Below, one piece after another: positions 8,775 to 17,115 of a stretch of 64,000 nucleotides of DNA. The position numbers and the translations under genes were made by a program. Position 1 is the first letter of the stretch. Every line of letters starts with the position of its first letter. Under the pieces are notes generated by a model. That model was not told the DNA's origin. It ran no database searches and saw only the letters and a program-made list of their open reading frames with translations. The DNA comes from Chitinophaga eiseniae (GTDB lineage Bacteria > Bacteroidota > Bacteroidia > Chitinophagales > Chitinophagaceae), in NCBI RefSeq assembly GCF_900167135.1, contig NZ_FUWZ01000004.1, positions 62,001 through 126,000 on the forward strand, in the 5' to 3' direction.

Positions 8775-10643
8775 ATGAGGATACGCCACTGGTTCATTAT
8801 TCTGTATCTGACAGGATGTCTGTTGCCCGCAAAAAAAGGAACAGCTCAGCGCCTGCTGATCGATTCCCTCCGGCATGAGCAGACGAAAGACAGTCGCCCG
8901 GAAAGCCGTATCATGACCACCGCCCGCCTGGCACGGGCCCTCTTTTATAAAGACATCCGGGAAGCCATTCAACTGGAGCAGCAGGCGCTGATGGAAGCTG
9001 CTCCCCTGAAGGACGGGCAGTACAAAGCCTTCACCTTCGCCACGCTGGCCTATCTGTACCCCGAAGTGAGAGACTATACGGCCATGTATGCGGCCATCGA
9101 CAGTGCTGTATGGTATGCGGCCCATACACAGGACAAAGTGATAAAGGGGTTTGTGTACCTCCGGAAGGGGATCCTTGCCTTTTCGGCGGAGAAATACGAC
9201 GAAGCCATGAGCAGCCTGCTGGAATCGCTCCGCTACCTCGAAGGAGAGGAAGCATGGCATTACGAGAACCTGGCCTACTACTACATTGCCGGCACCTACT
9301 GGGCCAATCATGACCGGGACAACTACAACCGGTATGCCCGCCTGAGCTGGCAGACAGCCCTCAAAAGCAAAAATCCGGACGACATCTGCCGGGCCTACCA
9401 ATCCCTGGGCAGCACCTTTCTCGAACGTTATCGCACTGACAGCAGTCAGCGTGTGTTCCTCGACTCTGCGCTGTATTACAACGGCCTTAGCATCGGGGTG
9501 GCTGAACAACAGAGGGACCGGCTCGTATTTCGCAACACCGCCGCCGTGGCGGCGCTCAATAACGGTGACATCTACTTTGAATTTTATCCCGCCGCCCGTC
9601 GCGACAGCGCCGAAAAATATATCTATCTCGCCCTCAGCATCGCCCGCGAGGTACGGTATCCCGAAGTGGTGGCCAACAGTTATGGCCTCCTGAGCGAGTA
9701 CGCTATCCGCGAAGGACGTTATGATGAAGCCGAGAAAATACTGCTCATGGGGCTTGCAAGGGCGGAAGAAGACTCCACCACGGCCGATTTTACCAAAGCA
9801 CGGCTGTTTACCGCCCTGGCCGGTATTGCGGAAAAAAGCGGTAACCCCGCCAAAGCGCTGCGGTATTACAAAGACTATGTGCGCTATGATAAAGCCTACT
9901 TTGATGCTGGCAAACTAAATTCCATCCGAAAGCTGGAAGCCCAATACCAGTCAGATAAAAAGGAACAGGCCCTGGCGGCCATGGAAGAACGCGCCGCCTT
10001 CAACCGAAAACTCAATTTCTTCTACGCCTGCCTCATCGTCGCCAGCCTGCTGGCGCTCATATTCCTGTTCCGCTCTTACCATTTCCGGCTCAAAGCTTCC
10101 ATGCGCCAGCAACAATTGCTCACCAAAGAAAAAGAAGATGCCGCCACGCAGGCCGACCTGCAAGCCCGCCTGCAGCAAGAGGAAGCGGCAAGGCTGCTGG
10201 CAGAGCAACAACTCATGCAGGAACGCCAGGACCGCCTCGAGAAAGAGCTGCTCGCCGGCACGCTGCGTTCTCAGGAGAAAAGCGGCCTGCTGCTAACGTT
10301 GCGGGATAAACTGAGTAAAGAGTCCGGCAACGTGCTCAAACAAATGGACCGGGTCATCCATGAAGACAAACGGCTGGACGAAGACTTCGAAATATTAAAA
10401 TCCGATTTCACGGAAATACGGCCGGAGTTCGTAGCACGGCTGCAGCAACACGCACAGAACACACTCACCCGCCTCGACCTTAAATACTGTGCTTATATCT
10501 TAATGGGCTTATCTGGAAAAGAAATCGCTGCCCGCCTGCATGTAGCGCCAAAGAGTATCCGCATGGCACGCTATCGGCTCAAACAGAAGCTGGGACTGCA
10601 AAAGGAAGATAATCTCGACGGCTTCGTCCGCGGCCTTGCATAA
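8775..10643 (+). CDS. Membrane-anchored TPR protein with C-terminal helix-turn-helix
   Basis: A 622-residue protein. It has a signal peptide (residues 1-25), then roughly 380 residues of TPR-like helical repeats (for example Y-A-I-R-E-G-R-Y-D-E-A-E-K-I-L). One membrane helix lies near 415-435, followed by a Gln/Glu-rich coiled coil to about 510. The C-terminus has a LuxR/GerE-like helix-turn-helix: G-L-S-G-K-E-I-A-A-R-L-H-V-A-P-K-S-I-R-M-A-R-Y. This layout, common in Bacteroidota, puts the TPR sensor outside the inner membrane and the DNA-binding domain in the cytosol. The start at 8775 begins the signal peptide. No partner kinase or regulator lies beside it; the exporter gene downstream may be a target. 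Confidence 0.85.
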   Translation: MRIRHWFIILYLTGCLLPAKKGTAQRLLIDSLRHEQTKDSRPESRIMTTARLARALFYKDIREAIQLEQQALMEAAPLKDGQYKAFTFATLAYLYPEVRDYTAMYAAIDSAVWYAAHTQDKVIKGFVYLRKGILAFSAEKYDEAMSSLLESLRYLEGEEAWHYENLAYYYIAGTYWANHDRDNYNRYARLSWQTALKSKNPDDICRAYQSLGSTFLERYRTDSSQRVFLDSALYYNGLSIGVAEQQRDRLVFRNTAAVAALNNGDIYFEFYPAARRDSAEKYIYLALSIAREVRYPEVVANSYGLLSEYAIREGRYDEAEKILLMGLARAEEDSTTADFTKARLFTALAGIAEKSGNPAKALRYYKDYVRYDKAYFDAGKLNSIRKLEAQYQSDKKEQALAAMEERAAFNRKLNFFYACLIVASLLALIFLFRSYHFRLKASMRQQQLLTKEKEDAATQADLQARLQQEEAARLLAEQQLMQERQDRLEKELLAGTLRSQEKSGLLLTLRDKLSKESGNVLKQMDRVIHEDKRLDEDFEILKSDFTEIRPEFVARLQQHAQNTLTRLDLKYCAYILMGLSGKEIAARLHVAPKSIRMARYRLKQKLGLQKEDNLDGFVRGLA

Positions 10644-10692
10644 CTTCAAACTTTTATGATATTACTGTGTCAATACTCACCGTGCTAAGACC

Positions 10693-10700
10693 TAATTTTG
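10693..10700 (+). promoter_or_regulatory. Likely -7 box (TAnnTTTG) of the exporter gene
   Basis: TAATTTTG is an exact match to the Bacteroidota -7 consensus TAnnTTTG, 29 bp before the start codon at 10730. The -33 region about 20 bp upstream shows only a weak match. Base pattern is seen; activity is inferred. Confidence 0.45.
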
Positions 10701-10729
10701 CAGCGAATTGAATCATCAGCCTCTGTAAA

Positions 10730-11971
10730 ATGACTACCAGCACTGTTAAACGCATCAAAGAGGGTAATGTCGGAATAGCCACCGTGCTTGCTTTTGCCAT
10801 GATACCCATGTCGGGATTCGCTACCGACATTTATATCCCTTCCCTGCCCGGCATGACGACCGCACTGGGCATTTCCAGCAGCCAGGCCCAGTTAACGCTT
10901 AGCTTATTCCTGATCAGCTACGGCGTATCCCAGCTGTTTATCGGCGGATTGCTCGACAGCTACGGCCGCTACAGGATCGCACTGGTATCCATGTTGCTTT
11001 TCTGTATTTCCTGTGGTATCATCGCCAATACCCATAATTTATACGTGGTATATGCTATGCGGATTGTGCATGGCATCACCATTGCCGCCATGGTGGTGAG
11101 TAAAAGGGCGCTCTTCATTGATCTCTACTCCGGCGAAAAATTAAAACACTACCTGAGCTTCTTTACCATCATATGGTCCACCGGGCCCATCATCGCACCT
11201 TTCATCGGTGGTTATCTGGAAGAGACTTTTGGTTGGGAATCCAATTTTTACTTCCTCGGAGGATATGCTGCCCTGTTGCTGATACTGGAAGTGTTTTTCA
11301 GCGGAGAAACGATCAAAAGCACCACGCCGTTCCATCCGGCAAGGATTGTCTCCATTTACTATGAGATGTTGCGCACCAGCAGTTTTACGCTGGGTATCGG
11401 TATGCTGGGACTGGCATACACCATGGTGATGACCTACAATATGTCCGGCCCCTTTATTATTGAACATTATTTTAATCTGTCGCCGGTCGTAACGGGCTAC
11501 TGCTCCCTCTTCCTCGGCTTTGCCTGGATGGTGGGTGGTTTCATTGGCAAAGGCACCGTTAATAGACCATTTGTACGGAAAATGAATATAAATATCTTGT
11601 TTCAGCTCGCGTTCGCGCTGACCTTGTTGGTTACTTTCCTGTTGTTCAACCAACTTTGGACGGTGCTCGTGTTTGCCTTCCTGGTACATGTGGGCGCCGG
11701 TTTTACCTATACCAACTACTTTACTTACTGTCTGCAACGATTCCCTAAAAATGCCGGTATCGCCGGCGGCCTTACCGGTGGCCTTGTTTATGTGATCGTA
11801 TCCCTGCTCAGCGCCGGCATCACGTACGTGTTGCCCGCAAAAGACGGTCAGAACCTGTCTTTCAGCTATATGGCGCTTATCGTGACCAGCGGACTGGTAA
11901 TGTACCGCGTACTGGTGGTGAACAGGCAGGAAGCCGCTGCGGTGGAACAGGAGAAGATGCAGACTGTGTAA
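10730..11971 (+). CDS. MFS multidrug exporter, Bcr/CflA family
   Basis: A 413-residue protein with twelve hydrophobic segments. The N-terminal F-A-T-D-I-Y-I-P-S-L-P (31-41) is the drug-proton antiporter motif of the Bcr/CflA subfamily, followed by the loop G-G-L-L-D-S-Y-G-R-Y-R, a good MFS motif A, and motif C-like S-T-G-P-I-I-A-P-F-I-G-G in TM5. It should export hydrophobic drugs or sulphonamide-like compounds in exchange for protons; the true substrate is unknown. The AraC gene on the other strand ends only 6 bp away, tail to tail. Confidence 0.85.
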   Translation: MTTSTVKRIKEGNVGIATVLAFAMIPMSGFATDIYIPSLPGMTTALGISSSQAQLTLSLFLISYGVSQLFIGGLLDSYGRYRIALVSMLLFCISCGIIANTHNLYVVYAMRIVHGITIAAMVVSKRALFIDLYSGEKLKHYLSFFTIIWSTGPIIAPFIGGYLEETFGWESNFYFLGGYAALLLILEVFFSGETIKSTTPFHPARIVSIYYEMLRTSSFTLGIGMLGLAYTMVMTYNMSGPFIIEHYFNLSPVVTGYCSLFLGFAWMVGGFIGKGTVNRPFVRKMNINILFQLAFALTLLVTFLLFNQLWTVLVFAFLVHVGAGFTYTNYFTYCLQRFPKNAGIAGGLTGGLVYVIVSLLSAGITYVLPAKDGQNLSFSYMALIVTSGLVMYRVLVVNRQEAAAVEQEKMQTV

Positions 11972-11977
11972 TGCCCG

Positions 11978-12823
11978 CTATTGTGGCAGGCTCTCTCTGT
12001 ATCCGGAAATATTCACACCGGTGTACATTTTAAAGAACCGGCTGAAGTGCGCGGGGTTCTCAAATCCCAACTCATAGGCTATTTCCTTGGCGGTTTTATC
12101 CGTATAGTGGAGATATCGTTTGGCTTCCAGCACAATCCTGTTCTGGATTAGCCGGGAGGGGGCGGGTTGTTCCAGCAGGGCAAAGATATTGCTGAGCGTC
12201 TTGGCCGATTTGTTCAGTGCGTCGGCATAAAATTTTACACTATGTTCCTTTCTGAAGGAACATTCCAGCAGCAGCGAAAATTTTCGCACAATATCCATTT
12301 TCTCATCGGGGAACTGCAGGTAGCTCTCGCTCTGTTGCTTGGCAATACGGGTGGTTTTAATGATCAGGTATTTCAGTAACGTACGCAGCATTTCTCCCTG
12401 GAAACCATCTTTGGCAGGCCATTCCGCACAGAATGTCTGCTCCATGTACCGTATTTCGTCCTGCTGTGTTTTATTCAGCCTGATAAACATCGGGTGATGG
12501 ATGCCATAGAACAGAAATCCCACACAGCCTACTTCTGCGTCATGGTCCACGATGCAGTAAAACTCGCGGTTAAATTGCCAGGCAATCAGCTGATCGGGCG
12601 CTTCAAACGTAAAATGTTGATTGGATACCAGCGGTAATATGGCAGCAGCAGGCATTTCATAGGCGATCTCGTCTATGGTTACCCGCTGCGCTTTACCTTT
12701 GTTGTAGACAAAAGTATTGATCGGCACGGTAGGCTTGTGCAGTCCCGCTCCTCTAAACCGGTCATTGTGAACGTGCATAATGAACCGTGCCGATGTTGCC
12801 TTTTCTTCGTATTCACATATCAT
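11978..12823 (-). CDS. AraC-family transcriptional regulator
   Basis: A 281-residue regulator. The N-terminal 170 residues form a beta-rich sensor part with no clear motif. The C-terminus has the paired helix-turn-helix, with A-K-E-I-A-Y-E-L-G-F-E-N-P-A-H-F-S-R-F-F-K-M and the closing T-G-V-N-I-S-G-Y-R. It begins 6 bp after the stop of the spondin-domain lipoprotein gene, so both are likely on one transcript. Its end is 6 bp from the end of the convergent exporter gene. Either neighbour could be a target. Confidence 0.85.
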   Translation of the reverse strand: MICEYEEKATSARFIMHVHNDRFRGAGLHKPTVPINTFVYNKGKAQRVTIDEIAYEMPAAAILPLVSNQHFTFEAPDQLIAWQFNREFYCIVDHDAEVGCVGFLFYGIHHPMFIRLNKTQQDEIRYMEQTFCAEWPAKDGFQGEMLRTLLKYLIIKTTRIAKQQSESYLQFPDEKMDIVRKFSLLLECSFRKEHSVKFYADALNKSAKTLSNIFALLEQPAPSRLIQNRIVLEAKRYLHYTDKTAKEIAYELGFENPAHFSRFFKMYTGVNISGYRESLPQ

Positions 12824-12829
12824 ATCTGT

Positions 12830-14131
12830 TTACTGAAGGGTTACCTTAATGATATTGGGTATTGCCGGCAGTGTGGTAAATGTATTGGGATTGGGGACCT
12901 CCATGATGTTTTTGTTTTCAGGTTGGGGAGTGCCGCCAAAGTTAGCCTGTGAGATACCGGCTCCCGGAAACTGATCGACAGCGGTGCCGTCGTCGAAAAG
13001 ACCGACGGACCCGGAGATATCGCCTGTCTGGCTGGCGTCTGTACCATTCCCTTTGGAGGCAAAGAACCAGTCGTTGGATAAGCCATACATCGTAGCGATG
13101 GCTATTCTGTCGCCGGATGTGATACTCAGCTGCTGCGAAACCTTACCACCTGACTGTGTACCGGATTTGGGCAACAATACCGTCGTATTGGGCGCTGGCA
13201 ACACATATACGTTTTTTACGCCTTTGACGGTTTTCAGGTAAGCCGCCAACTCGCCCGCATCCCCCGTCTGTGCCAGTTTTTTCAGTCCCTGCCCCCGGTC
13301 TTTTTCGCCTGTCTGATAAATCGGATTGTCAATGCCGTTGTATACCACCACCAATATAGGGGATAATGGCGTGAAAATACCGGTCTGCCCCTGGATATAA
13401 TTTCCCAGTACGCTGTTATCGCCCATCTCGGCTATGTTGGTGAGCCCGTTGGCGCTGGGTTTGCCGGATTCATAAAGCGGGTTGGGACTCAACAGGTTGC
13501 CGCCCGCAGCATAAGAGACTGCCCACACTCCCGGACTGAAAGGCGTAGGATTGGAGGTGCCGCCGGAAGTGTTGGTGATCGTCAATGTAAAAATAGAGTT
13601 TCCGTTGTAATGAAGACTGGCCTTCATCAACGACGGCGCGGGAGCGTAGGTATTGCCCTGGCCGTCAGTACCGTTCACTTCAGTGATATTTTTGGCTGTT
13701 GTTTCCGCCGTTCCCGGATGCATAACAGACGCGCCGGGCGCCTGATTGATACGCGTACCGTTATCCCATAGCTTTATCTGAGCAGAAACATCTCCTTCTA
13801 CCGGTGTGCCGTCGTCTTTGTATACTTTGATGCCAGGATTGTCCGGGGCGAAGAAAAGATCGTTGGACCATCCGTACATGGTGGCAAAAGAGACCGCCTG
13901 TCCTTTTCCTGCGGAAAACCGGATAGAGATGGATTCCCCCGGCATAATCACAGGTGAGCTACCGGTGTTCTTAAAAGTACCTGACTCCACCAGCGGTCGG
14001 GAATCCAGTACATTTTCGATGGTGATGGTGGGAGAAGAGGGCATATTCATATCGCCGTCGTCCTTATTGCAGGCGACTGCCAATAGGGATATACCTAAAA
14101 AAGATGCCCACACCGGTTGTTTGTTTTTCAT
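12830..14131 (-). CDS. Spondin-domain lipoprotein (two spondin_N-like halves)
   Basis: A 433-residue exported lipoprotein. The signal peptide ends in the lipobox L-L-A-V-A-C with lipidated C21. Two copies of a spondin_N-like domain follow: around 35-200, with S-F-A-T-M-Y-G-W-S-N-D-L-F-F-A, and around 330-433, with I-A-I-A-T-M-Y-G-L-S-N-D-W-F-F-A. Each later has the D-x-G-T-x-x-x-Q-x-P-G-A element. Spondin domains bind membranes or glycans in animals; bacterial copies have no defined role. It is the first gene of a probable two-gene unit with the AraC regulator. Confidence 0.8.
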   Translation of the reverse strand: MKNKQPVWASFLGISLLAVACNKDDGDMNMPSSPTITIENVLDSRPLVESGTFKNTGSSPVIMPGESISIRFSAGKGQAVSFATMYGWSNDLFFAPDNPGIKVYKDDGTPVEGDVSAQIKLWDNGTRINQAPGASVMHPGTAETTAKNITEVNGTDGQGNTYAPAPSLMKASLHYNGNSIFTLTITNTSGGTSNPTPFSPGVWAVSYAAGGNLLSPNPLYESGKPSANGLTNIAEMGDNSVLGNYIQGQTGIFTPLSPILVVVYNGIDNPIYQTGEKDRGQGLKKLAQTGDAGELAAYLKTVKGVKNVYVLPAPNTTVLLPKSGTQSGGKVSQQLSITSGDRIAIATMYGLSNDWFFASKGNGTDASQTGDISGSVGLFDDGTAVDQFPGAGISQANFGGTPQPENKNIMEVPNPNTFTTLPAIPNIIKVTLQ

Positions 14132-14235
14132 ACTGCTTTTTTTTATTAGGAATCAAAACAAAGGTAACCGGAGAGGCAGGGCATTTTGATATCTGATTTT
14201 CCCTGAGAGTTGACGAATTTTCCCGAGGTGGAGAT

Positions 14236-14284
14236 AAAATAATAAACTGCGGCGGACCGGCTGTCTGCCGCAGTTTATTATTTT
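14236..14284 (-). terminator. Terminator of the HEAT-repeat operon
   Basis: Perfect 18-bp inverted repeat, arms 14236-14253 and 14267-14284, GC core with an A/T outer part that ends in four T on the minus strand. It overlaps the last bases of the stop codon at 14283-14285, so the operon ends right here. Confidence 0.85.
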
Positions 14285-17075
14285 AAGCTGTACGAAATTT
14301 TTCTTCCAGCTGTTGTAACGTATTATTGATTACCGACAGTTGTTCTTTCACTTGCCGGGTATGCGGATATTGTGCCATCAGGTCTTTCAGCAGTTGATAA
14401 CCTTCGGCCAGCTGACCGGCCTGCAAGGTTTTGGCGGCCTGCTGGAACAAGGCTGCGGCGGCTTCCTGGTCAGGATCGTACACCGGGAAGTTTTTGTAGG
14501 AAAATGCTTCCCACAGCTCTTCGCTCCATGGCCAGTGCTGATGCAGCAGGTCTTTGTTCATGCCTTTCAGTACCTGCGGGAACTGTTTATTTTTTACCAC
14601 AGGGTCCAACTGATGCGTCAGCTGACATATGCCTGCATAGATGAGCGTGGCGGCATCGGCCAGTGCAGGCGGAATCGGCTGACTGTTGAGGCGGTTCACG
14701 TAGTCGTTCCATTTTTTCCAGAAGGTATACATCATACGGTCGCCCAGCGGATTGCGGGCGGTGAGCTGCTGATATCCTTTGAAAAGCAGCAGGAGGAACT
14801 GTTCCAGCTGCTGGTTGTCGCCGTATAACTGTTTCGCCCATACGCCGTTGCTATTGCGGAACAGGTGCTCCAACACAAGGTAGTGCAGGGTGGCGTTGTT
14901 ATCTTCACCTGCCGGCAATTGGGAGAACAGCTGTGTGATCAGGTCTCCCGGCGCTATGGCAAATACCAGTTCAGCGATGGGCCATTGCGGGTAAGGGCAT
15001 GTCCAGCCGCCGGCATATTCCCAGTCGTTGAAGGTCTGAATACGGCGTTTGGAATGTATCTGCGGCAGGCGGTATTGCATGAACCGTGTATATTGTTCGG
15101 GTGTAAAAAGGCGAAGCAGCCGTTCCCGGTATTCCAGGTCGATGAAGCCCACCTGTTCGAGGTATTTACGTACCACGTAGATGCCTTCCGTGTCCTGTGA
15201 CGTGAGGATGTACCGGAGGCTGAGCGTCACCAGTTCGGGATTGACGAGCTTGCCCTGTTGCAGGATGCCGGTCACCTGCTGCAGCAGGCCGGAAGATTTG
15301 GGTGTTTGCAGCAGCATCCCGTACAGCGCGATGATCTCCGCTTTTTTGATGGTGCGGCTATTCCATGCGTCGTTGATCAGTCGCTGCGCTTCCATAAAGC
15401 TCTGCATGCCATTGTTTTTCATCATGGCATCTTTGAGCGTGGGCAGGAAAGCGCCGGTCTGATCGGTCTTTTCTGCGCCTTTCAACAGCCAGGTGGCGCC
15501 GGTGACAGACACTAAATAAGGAAGTTCTGCTCTTAGTGCAGGATGTTGATCGGCTAGTTGACCGATGAGCTGTACCCATTCATCCAGCGGCTGTTGCGGG
15601 TACCAGGCGATGTGCCGGTAGAGCGCCTGCAGCAGGGAAGGGGCCAGCTGGCTGAAATCAGCTTCCAGCGTTTTCAGTACGCGGTAGATGCGGTCCACCT
15701 CCCGGATATCTTTCGCCTGGTCCAGTAACAGGCCAAGGCTTTTGCGCAAATGAGGATCGTCGCTGTAGGAGAAGGTCTGCAGCCGCTCCATCACCTGTTG
15801 TTTGAGGGAGGTGGGATACCATTGTCCTTCCAGGACGTCGCAATACAGCTGCAGCAGCGTGGACTGGAAGCTGTTCTGGATGGTCACCTCACATGCGGCG
15901 GTGGCCAGCTGTATTTTCAGGTGATGGTCTGTTTCGGCAACGGCCAGTTCTACCAGCAGTCGGTCTGTTTCGGCCGCTTTACGGCCGGTTTGCAGGAGTG
16001 CCTGAACCATGGCGCTGCGCAGCGCTACCAGTGGCTCTTTGCGGATGGCTGCGGCCAGCACGGGTTCCATCTGTTCCTGCCAGGCGGCGAAACGCAGCGT
16101 GAGCAAAGGTAACGCGGCTTCTCTTACATACGGGTTGGCGTCTTCCAGTCCGCTGATGATCAGCTGTGGCAGCGCTGCCTGTTGTAATAGCCGGAGCAAC
16201 CGGATCTTCAGACCTGCGGAAGGGGTGGTGGCGAACAACGCCACAAAGGAGTCCTGTAGTTCAGGATGGGCAGTGAGCCTGTCTGTCACGAGCGCCAGCA
16301 GGTCGGGAAGGTCCGGCAGCTGCTGTAACGCTTCGAATATATTTTTGAACAGCGCGGGGTCGACCTGCCGCGTACCCGCCAGCAGGCTGATAATGGCGGT
16401 ACGCACGGGCAACGATGTTTCCACCGGTATCATGGCCGCCAGCTGTGATAATATATGCGCCGGCAACTGCGGCATCGCAGCGAGGAAACGCAAGGAGGAG
16501 AGCCGCAGTGACGTGGCTTCCAGCGGTCCGGTGAAATGTAATGCCATGTCCGCAGCGGCAGGCAACGGCAGTTGTGTTACCAATGCCAGCAGCGCTTCCC
16601 GGCAGGCTGCCGGCGCTTGCGGCAGGTAAACGCCTATCTTTTCGATGGTGGCGGTGGACTTACTGACGCTGTTTTGTAATCCTGTTATGCTGGCCAGCTG
16701 GATGTCTGTATCCAGGTCATGCGCCATGGTTTCGGCCAGCATCTCCTGTATTTCAGGGACGTGGGCGGCCAGCGCAGCCAGTGTGCTCACGGCCATATAA
16801 CGCAGCGGACGCTCCGGATCGAGGCAGGCGATCAGTGCCAGCGTTGCTATATAAGCGGGATGTTCTGCTACACGGGCGCTGTCCAGCCCGCATAACTGTT
16901 GTAACATGGCCTGTTTTACGGCGGCGGTAGTCTCCGTCTGCACAGCACTGCACAGTTTCGTGATGCCTTCGGCTGCTTCCAGGAAAGGACGCAGCTGCGA
17001 GAGGGCCGTCAGCCGCTCTTCTGTACTGCGTTCTGTAGATAATAGTATATCGAATAGTAAGATTTCTTCTGACAT
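14283..17075 (-). CDS. Giant HEAT-repeat protein, unknown function (third of three)
   Basis: A 930-residue protein, nearly all alpha-helical. Residues 1-560 are a run of HEAT-like helical pairs with recurring patterns such as A-x-x-L-x-x-L and D-A-N-P-Y-V-R-E-A-A-L-P-L-L. The last 350 residues are different: a Trp/Tyr-rich stretch (Y-A-G-G-W-T-C-P-Y-P-Q-W-P near 680), then a long helical tail with TPR-like spacing around A-G-Q-L-A-E-G-Y-Q-L-L-K-D-L and a closing coiled coil. No catalytic motif, signal peptide or membrane helix was seen, so it is probably a cytosolic scaffold. It is the last gene of a four-gene minus-strand operon, 40 bp after the second HEAT gene. Confidence 0.75.
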   Translation of the reverse strand: MSEEILLFDILLSTERSTEERLTALSQLRPFLEAAEGITKLCSAVQTETTAAVKQAMLQQLCGLDSARVAEHPAYIATLALIACLDPERPLRYMAVSTLAALAAHVPEIQEMLAETMAHDLDTDIQLASITGLQNSVSKSTATIEKIGVYLPQAPAACREALLALVTQLPLPAAADMALHFTGPLEATSLRLSSLRFLAAMPQLPAHILSQLAAMIPVETSLPVRTAIISLLAGTRQVDPALFKNIFEALQQLPDLPDLLALVTDRLTAHPELQDSFVALFATTPSAGLKIRLLRLLQQAALPQLIISGLEDANPYVREAALPLLTLRFAAWQEQMEPVLAAAIRKEPLVALRSAMVQALLQTGRKAAETDRLLVELAVAETDHHLKIQLATAACEVTIQNSFQSTLLQLYCDVLEGQWYPTSLKQQVMERLQTFSYSDDPHLRKSLGLLLDQAKDIREVDRIYRVLKTLEADFSQLAPSLLQALYRHIAWYPQQPLDEWVQLIGQLADQHPALRAELPYLVSVTGATWLLKGAEKTDQTGAFLPTLKDAMMKNNGMQSFMEAQRLINDAWNSRTIKKAEIIALYGMLLQTPKSSGLLQQVTGILQQGKLVNPELVTLSLRYILTSQDTEGIYVVRKYLEQVGFIDLEYRERLLRLFTPEQYTRFMQYRLPQIHSKRRIQTFNDWEYAGGWTCPYPQWPIAELVFAIAPGDLITQLFSQLPAGEDNNATLHYLVLEHLFRNSNGVWAKQLYGDNQQLEQFLLLLFKGYQQLTARNPLGDRMMYTFWKKWNDYVNRLNSQPIPPALADAATLIYAGICQLTHQLDPVVKNKQFPQVLKGMNKDLLHQHWPWSEELWEAFSYKNFPVYDPDQEAAAALFQQAAKTLQAGQLAEGYQLLKDLMAQYPHTRQVKEQLSVINNTLQQLEEKFRTA

Positions 17076-17115
17076 ATATTGTACGCTGAAGATGATGAAA
17101 TAAAGTACCAGCCTG

